A stretch of 64,000 nucleotides of DNA from Plantago elongata (Eukaryota; Streptophyta; Magnoliopsida; Lamiales; Plantaginaceae). This document shows positions 63,946 to 64,000 of this stretch, one piece after another. The stretch lies in the NCBI GenBank assembly GCA_036897095.1, contig JAYMSP010000184.1, positions 1-64,000 of the forward strand. Reading direction: 5' to 3'. The translations under genes and the position numbers were made by a program. Positions within the stretch are counted from its first letter, which is position 1; each line of letters starts with the position of its first letter. The notes beneath the pieces were generated by a model. That model did no database searches and was not told the origin of the DNA. It worked only from the letters and a program-made list of their open reading frames with translations.

Positions 63946-64000
63946 TACTTCTATTCCTTTTTTCATATTCATGTGTTTTAAGGTTGCTAAAATGGTGTTG

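Overview
The window is nuclear DNA of a flowering plant. Every gene is split by short GT-AG introns, or in a few cases GC-AG introns, except one GC-rich intronless gene. The spaces between genes are AT-rich and carry plant transposon relics: Ty1/copia pieces, Harbinger-type MITEs, a hAT-like and a Mutator-like element, and tRNA-derived SINE pieces. The gene content (ABC4, class II DAHP synthase, F-box/FBD proteins, UGT85 glycosyltransferases) and the protein sequences fit a eudicot, probably an asterid. The species cannot be named from the sequence alone.

Layout. 1-5.2 kb is a decayed copia element with recognisable LTRs and a 5-bp target duplication. 5.2-11.2 kb holds two GH10 xylanase genes arranged tail to tail. 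12.2-19.0 kb holds two tandem minus-strand copies of the plastid UbiA prenyltransferase ABC4. The copy at 16.2-19.0 kb looks functional. The copy at 12.3-14.9 kb has lost the exon with the first aspartate motif and has changed the second motif, yet stays in frame. 19.4-20.2 kb is a hAT-like element. 21.7-24.4 kb is a half-size ABCG transporter, and 25.4-27.8 kb is a class II DAHP synthase. 28.5-35.5 kb holds two tandem F-box/FBD genes; the first has a duplicated F-box and a Mutator-like insertion in its first intron. 37.0-37.9 kb is an EXORDIUM-like gene. 38-51 kb is a gene-poor zone of MITEs, tandem repeats and a copia pol remnant. 51.3-53.6 kb is a purple acid phosphatase. 53.6-59 kb is again gene-poor (solo copia end, fold-back element, microsatellite, SINE). 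59.1-63.9 kb holds two tandem UGT85-type glycosyltransferase genes; the second has one in-frame stop codon.

There is no operon-like logic. The genes form local duplicate families: four tandem or inverted pairs, each with one diverged or damaged member in at least two cases. The loosest functional link is chorismate metabolism: DAHP synthase starts the shikimate pathway, and ABC4 prenylates a chorismate-derived naphthoate for phylloquinone. Xylanase, EXORDIUM-like protein and purple acid phosphatase are all predicted to be secreted or wall-associated. Exon coordinates were set by hand from reading frame, splice-site consensus and comparison between the paralogues in the window.
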